Of a stretch of 64,000 nucleotides of DNA, positions 24,246 to 64,000 are shown piece by piece. Each line of letters starts with the position of its first letter. Position 1 is the first letter of the stretch. The translations under genes and the position numbers were made by a program. This DNA comes from Allolobophora icterica (Eukaryota; Annelida; Clitellata; Crassiclitellata; Lumbricidae), in contig OY744605.1 of NCBI GenBank assembly GCA_963556255.1, positions 63,680,416 through 63,744,415 on the forward strand. Reading direction: 5' to 3'. The notes under the pieces are model-generated. The model had not been told where the DNA came from, made no database searches, and saw nothing but the letters and a program-made list of their open reading frames with translations.

Positions 24246-24818
24246 ATGGGCTGGTGCAGTGTCTGTGGAAAATGTAACTTCATTTGGAGATGGTATGAAC
24301 CAGTGGAAGAAAACCAATGGATGGGAGCAAAATATACGAATACCAGTGGGGAGCTCCCCCTTCCAAGCTACAACAGTCACACCCGATACAGCCTGTACTG
24401 TGACAGAAGCCGTTTTCGCCATGAAGCAAATCATCCCGAGAAAGAGAGGATCCATGTGAAGGAATGCATATATTATATGGAAGGCCATTCTGACACGAAT
24501 CCACGTTTATTGCAACTAATTGGGCGGCAAATTATGCAACAGCAAACATCGAACACAGAGAAATCAGTTATTGCAAACGTCACTCAAAACATCAACACAT
24601 GCAATAGAAATCATTTCCTAAATAGCAATAAACTTGATTTATATTTGTTTACTAAATCTTCTGCACAATCAAAAATAACATCTGAGAAATTTGAATGGCC
24701 TCTGTTCTGTCAGCTGTTGAACACCACTCTGCCACTTTCTGCTTTTGTGTTACCTGTTTGCACAGTCCTCTCAGTTTTTCTTAAATGGGTGTTATATAAT
24801 ACTACATTAAGAACATGA
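24246..24818 (+). CDS. Unrecognised 190-codon ORF between the two genes
   Basis: ATG at 24246, stop TGA at 24816-24818; the frame is open upstream to 24219. The predicted protein begins MGWCSVCGKCNFIWRW and is cysteine/aromatic-rich for 60 residues, then bland, with a hydrophobic stretch near the end. I recognise no domain. It starts about 100 bases right of a hAT element and may be a decayed coding fragment or an exon of an unknown gene. Confidence 0.2.
   Translation: MGWCSVCGKCNFIWRWYEPVEENQWMGAKYTNTSGELPLPSYNSHTRYSLYCDRSRFRHEANHPEKERIHVKECIYYMEGHSDTNPRLLQLIGRQIMQQQTSNTEKSVIANVTQNINTCNRNHFLNSNKLDLYLFTKSSAQSKITSEKFEWPLFCQLLNTTLPLSAFVLPVCTVLSVFLKWVLYNTTLRT
24506..24511 (-). promoter_or_regulatory. 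Candidate Nav polyadenylation signal AATAAA
   Basis: First TTTATT (AATAAA on the minus strand) I noticed past the channel stop, about 1.5 kb downstream. It falls inside the opposing unrecognised ORF. No transcript support. Confidence 0.2.
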
Positions 24819-25988
24819 TTGCAAATCATACGATTGCCAGGCAGTGAATACCACAATGACAAGACCAAAATTGACTTTCACTTAAAGCAGCTTTGCAATG
24901 CTGAAACAAGCCAGTTGTTCCAACTTGTTCACATATACATACTCACAAAATACTTGCAAAATACATCTGACAAGATTACTGATATTAAGATCATAAGATG
25001 CATGCATATATGAGTTGTCATGGTGGGTGAAGGGCTAGCAATGGCAGCTTTTCATCTCGAAGACCCTGGTTACGAACTGGGTGTGTCTGGGGCAGCAGAC
25101 TTGGACCATATTGTTGAACTGTGTGATGGCCATCATCTTAGACGCGATTGCCTCATGAATTTTACAACACACAAAATGAAGCACTAAAATAACGATCTCC
25201 TTACAAAGCATTTCTGGAAGTGTGGCATTTACAGTCTGTGCATTTGTACAGTAATGTTGATAGCTCTGGACTTTAAATGACTCTCTAACAAGTGCTCTGA
25301 TTTCTAGTCAGTATTGACAAGTTCACATTTCATATGCTGCAAGCAAACTTGGTCGACTGGTTTCAAATGTGGGCTAACATAAGGAAGCTCGGCTGAAAAG
25401 CTCTGGATCACCGACACATCTCATGAAGAAAAAGTCATAGCCTTTCCTTGTCCCAGTAATCTCGTACATTGGCATCTTATATTAATGATGCCAATCACCT
25501 GCTTTAATGAAGATTTAGTTGGACAAGCACATACAAGCTTTTCAAAGCATGAAGAAAATTAATTTTATGGCATATATTTTGTTGACTTTGACGATGTGGC
25601 AAAAACCTAGCCATCACACTATGGCCTCTCTGACTTACACACGTTTGGGTGCTTGATCGCCGTTTCGTTTCCTGCACTTCGGCAACACAAAGCTCTATAT
25701 GACAAAGCTAAAACAATTTGAGCTCATTACTGGCATTACAACAACACCGTAAAAAAGAGTATCAGAAATAGGGATAGGAATGTAATCACATCATACATTA
25801 CCTATTCAAAAGTGACTGAAAATCTGTGCTTGGCCAGACAATCTGGTACGTTCACTGGTTGTTTCTGGGAGCTGCCACTCGTGAAATTAAATGGATACCG
25901 GCAGCGATAACTGGAAAATTCAGAGAACCAACTTTTTTGACATCACATTCAGACAATAATTTTGCTCTGACTTACTAGATCGATTATC

Positions 25989-62589
<36,601 letters not shown>

Positions 62590-64000
62590 CTGCAAAAAAT
62601 CAGAACAGAATAATGGTCCTTATAACTGAAACAAGAATCAGCTTCGTGAAAAAGTTTATTCCATTTTCTTTGTAGCTATAGTCGGTGTCTAACGACGTCT
62701 CCCCAAGGCTGTTAACGTGTAGGCCTAGTCTACTTTACCTTACATCAGACGTAATTCCTTATTCGTTTTCGTAGGTTCGGCCACGTGATGGCGGTTGGCA
62801 AATCTTCTCTTTCGTTGTCTTAGTTTCCTACCAACAGTAGGCCCAATATGTCTGGCCACCAATGTGCTGCCTTTTAAAGAACGTCTGAAGGCATAAGATT
62901 TATGTGTATACTCATTATAAATCAATTGTTGCAACCGGGCCTGAGGAAACTTAGTCTTCTATATCAAGCTAGAAACAAATTCTACATGAAAACATAATAT
63001 GTATAATTTTCTTAAAATAAGACATGTATAACAAGAACCAGCTTCGTCACAGGAGCGTAATCAGAAAAAAATCAGTGAAGTTGGTTGGTTTGGTTTCGGT
63101 TGCAAGTCAATTTAAATACAAATTCACGCATCTAGGGAAGGACAGACTTGTGATTACATGGTTTTTCTGAGATTTGAGAAGTCACAGTGTCAGTTAAGGT
63201 TTCTTAGGATTTTCTTGTGGAATCATCACAAATCTAGCGAATTGATTAAGGTTCTCGGCACACGCGTCCTTGAGGGGAAGCACGGCCCGTCTTAGAAACG
63301 CAGCACGCTCACAGCGCTTACTCCTTAAGCGTCTTCCAAAAGACTCTGAAGAGGCGCTGTTTACAATACAATACAACTGTATTTGGTATTTAATTCCCTC
63401 CTTCCAAAGTTCAGAAGTGCTCACGACCATACGACAGAACATCGATGGCGCAGAGCAACTGAGAGTGAAGAACTTGCTCAAAGTCCTTGCCTCGGGCGAG
63501 ACTCAAATCCGTACTTTCCGCGTTACAGGTCGAGCCTCTTACCAATTGGCTACCGTGTAAATGTCCTCTAACGATTACAGCTTGAGAAGCGGAATCGGTC
63601 GAGCTAATAAACGACTGCGGTCAGTGGCAGAGCATTAAAGGCAGATGGAGCTTCAATAGAACACGGCTGATGGGGAGACGGACGTACGCTTCAAGCACTT
63701 CAAACGCAGCGAATGCCTAGCGAATGCCTCCGGTGACCAGCCAGGAAACGACACAGCGGGCTGCTCGAATTGTCAAGAAGGGTCGCAGGGTGCAGCCGAC
63801 GACAGCGTGCAGGAATTGCCGACTGGATTGTTGCAGACATTGAGCAATTTATTCGGTCTGAACCTACTACCCTCGGAGTCGAGTAGGAGTGTCACTCATG
63901 AGACGCAAAGCAAACGCCAGACGAACATTACAAGTCGGAAACACAGAATTTACAGTCCGTTTACATTTTGCTCTGACTCCTATCTAAGCGAGAGAGAGAG
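62590..64000. other. Nav intron sequence up to window edge
   Basis: No domain I S1-S5 exon recognised here; those exons must lie further right. A SINE copy is at 63363-63565. Confidence 0.55.
63363..63565 (-). mobile_element. tRNA-derived SINE, minus orientation
   Basis: On the minus strand, A-box-like TAGCCAATTGGTAAGAGGC and B-box-like GGATTTGAGTCT lead a body shared with 55103-55245, ending in ATACAGTTGTATTGTATTG. Confidence 0.65.

Larger units (their letters stand above)
18924..25988. other. Convergent intergenic region and 3' UTRs
   Basis: Between the two stop codons. Contains candidate polyadenylation signals, a palindromic mini-element, a TGTA microsatellite (21655-21700), a LINE-like tail (22715-22760), one hAT element and the orphan ORF. 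I see nothing coding in 19000-22400 or 25020-25980. Confidence 0.6.

Noticed and set aside
24168..24488. 106-codon minus-strand open frame opposite the orphan ORF
   Set aside because: No domain and no splice context; likely a shadow of the plus-strand frame or of the channel 3' UTR.

Overview
This is a 64 kb piece of animal genomic DNA, probably from a marine or other non-vertebrate bilaterian. It carries two large intron-rich genes that converge tail to tail, and their introns are full of transposon debris. The phylum is inferred only: the sodium channel has a protostome/invertebrate-style domain III-IV linker, and the PARP has ankyrin plus WGR domains, a layout I recall from the C. elegans PME-5 type. 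No prokaryotic features are present. Neither gene's promoter is inside the window.

Plus strand, 29-18923: the 3' part of a poly(ADP-ribose) polymerase gene (ankyrin repeats, WGR, PARP regulatory helical domain, catalytic domain with an intact H-Y-E triad). I reconstructed 15 exons whose phases all agree, giving 807 residues to the stop; the gene starts left of the window.

Minus strand, 62589-25989: most of a voltage-gated sodium channel alpha subunit, from the domain I pore loop to the C-terminus. Twenty exons with consistent phases give about 1622 residues. The selectivity filter is D-E-K-A (Nav1/para type). Two oddities stand out. The inactivation motif reads M-L-M instead of IFM/MFM. The intron just before it starts with ATAAGT, at the place where vertebrate sodium channel genes carry an AT-AC intron, and has no standard in-frame 3' splice site after that donor.

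Between the stop codons (18924-25988) lie the two 3' UTRs, repeats, one hAT insertion and one unrecognised 190-codon ORF.

The mobile-element content is striking. I could delimit 13 short non-autonomous hAT-type elements by terminal inverted repeats and 8-bp target-site duplications (seven with perfect duplications), plus one weaker candidate. Most have arms built from arrays of a short, often palindromic motif that differs from family to family. One appears split from its left duplication by a second, hairpin-rich insertion. There is also a deleted Tc1/mariner copy, LINE remnants (two sharing 140 identical bases), tRNA-derived SINEs, about 65-bp palindromic mini-elements, large minisatellites and a 320-bp (CA)n tract 17 nt from a sodium channel 5' splice site.
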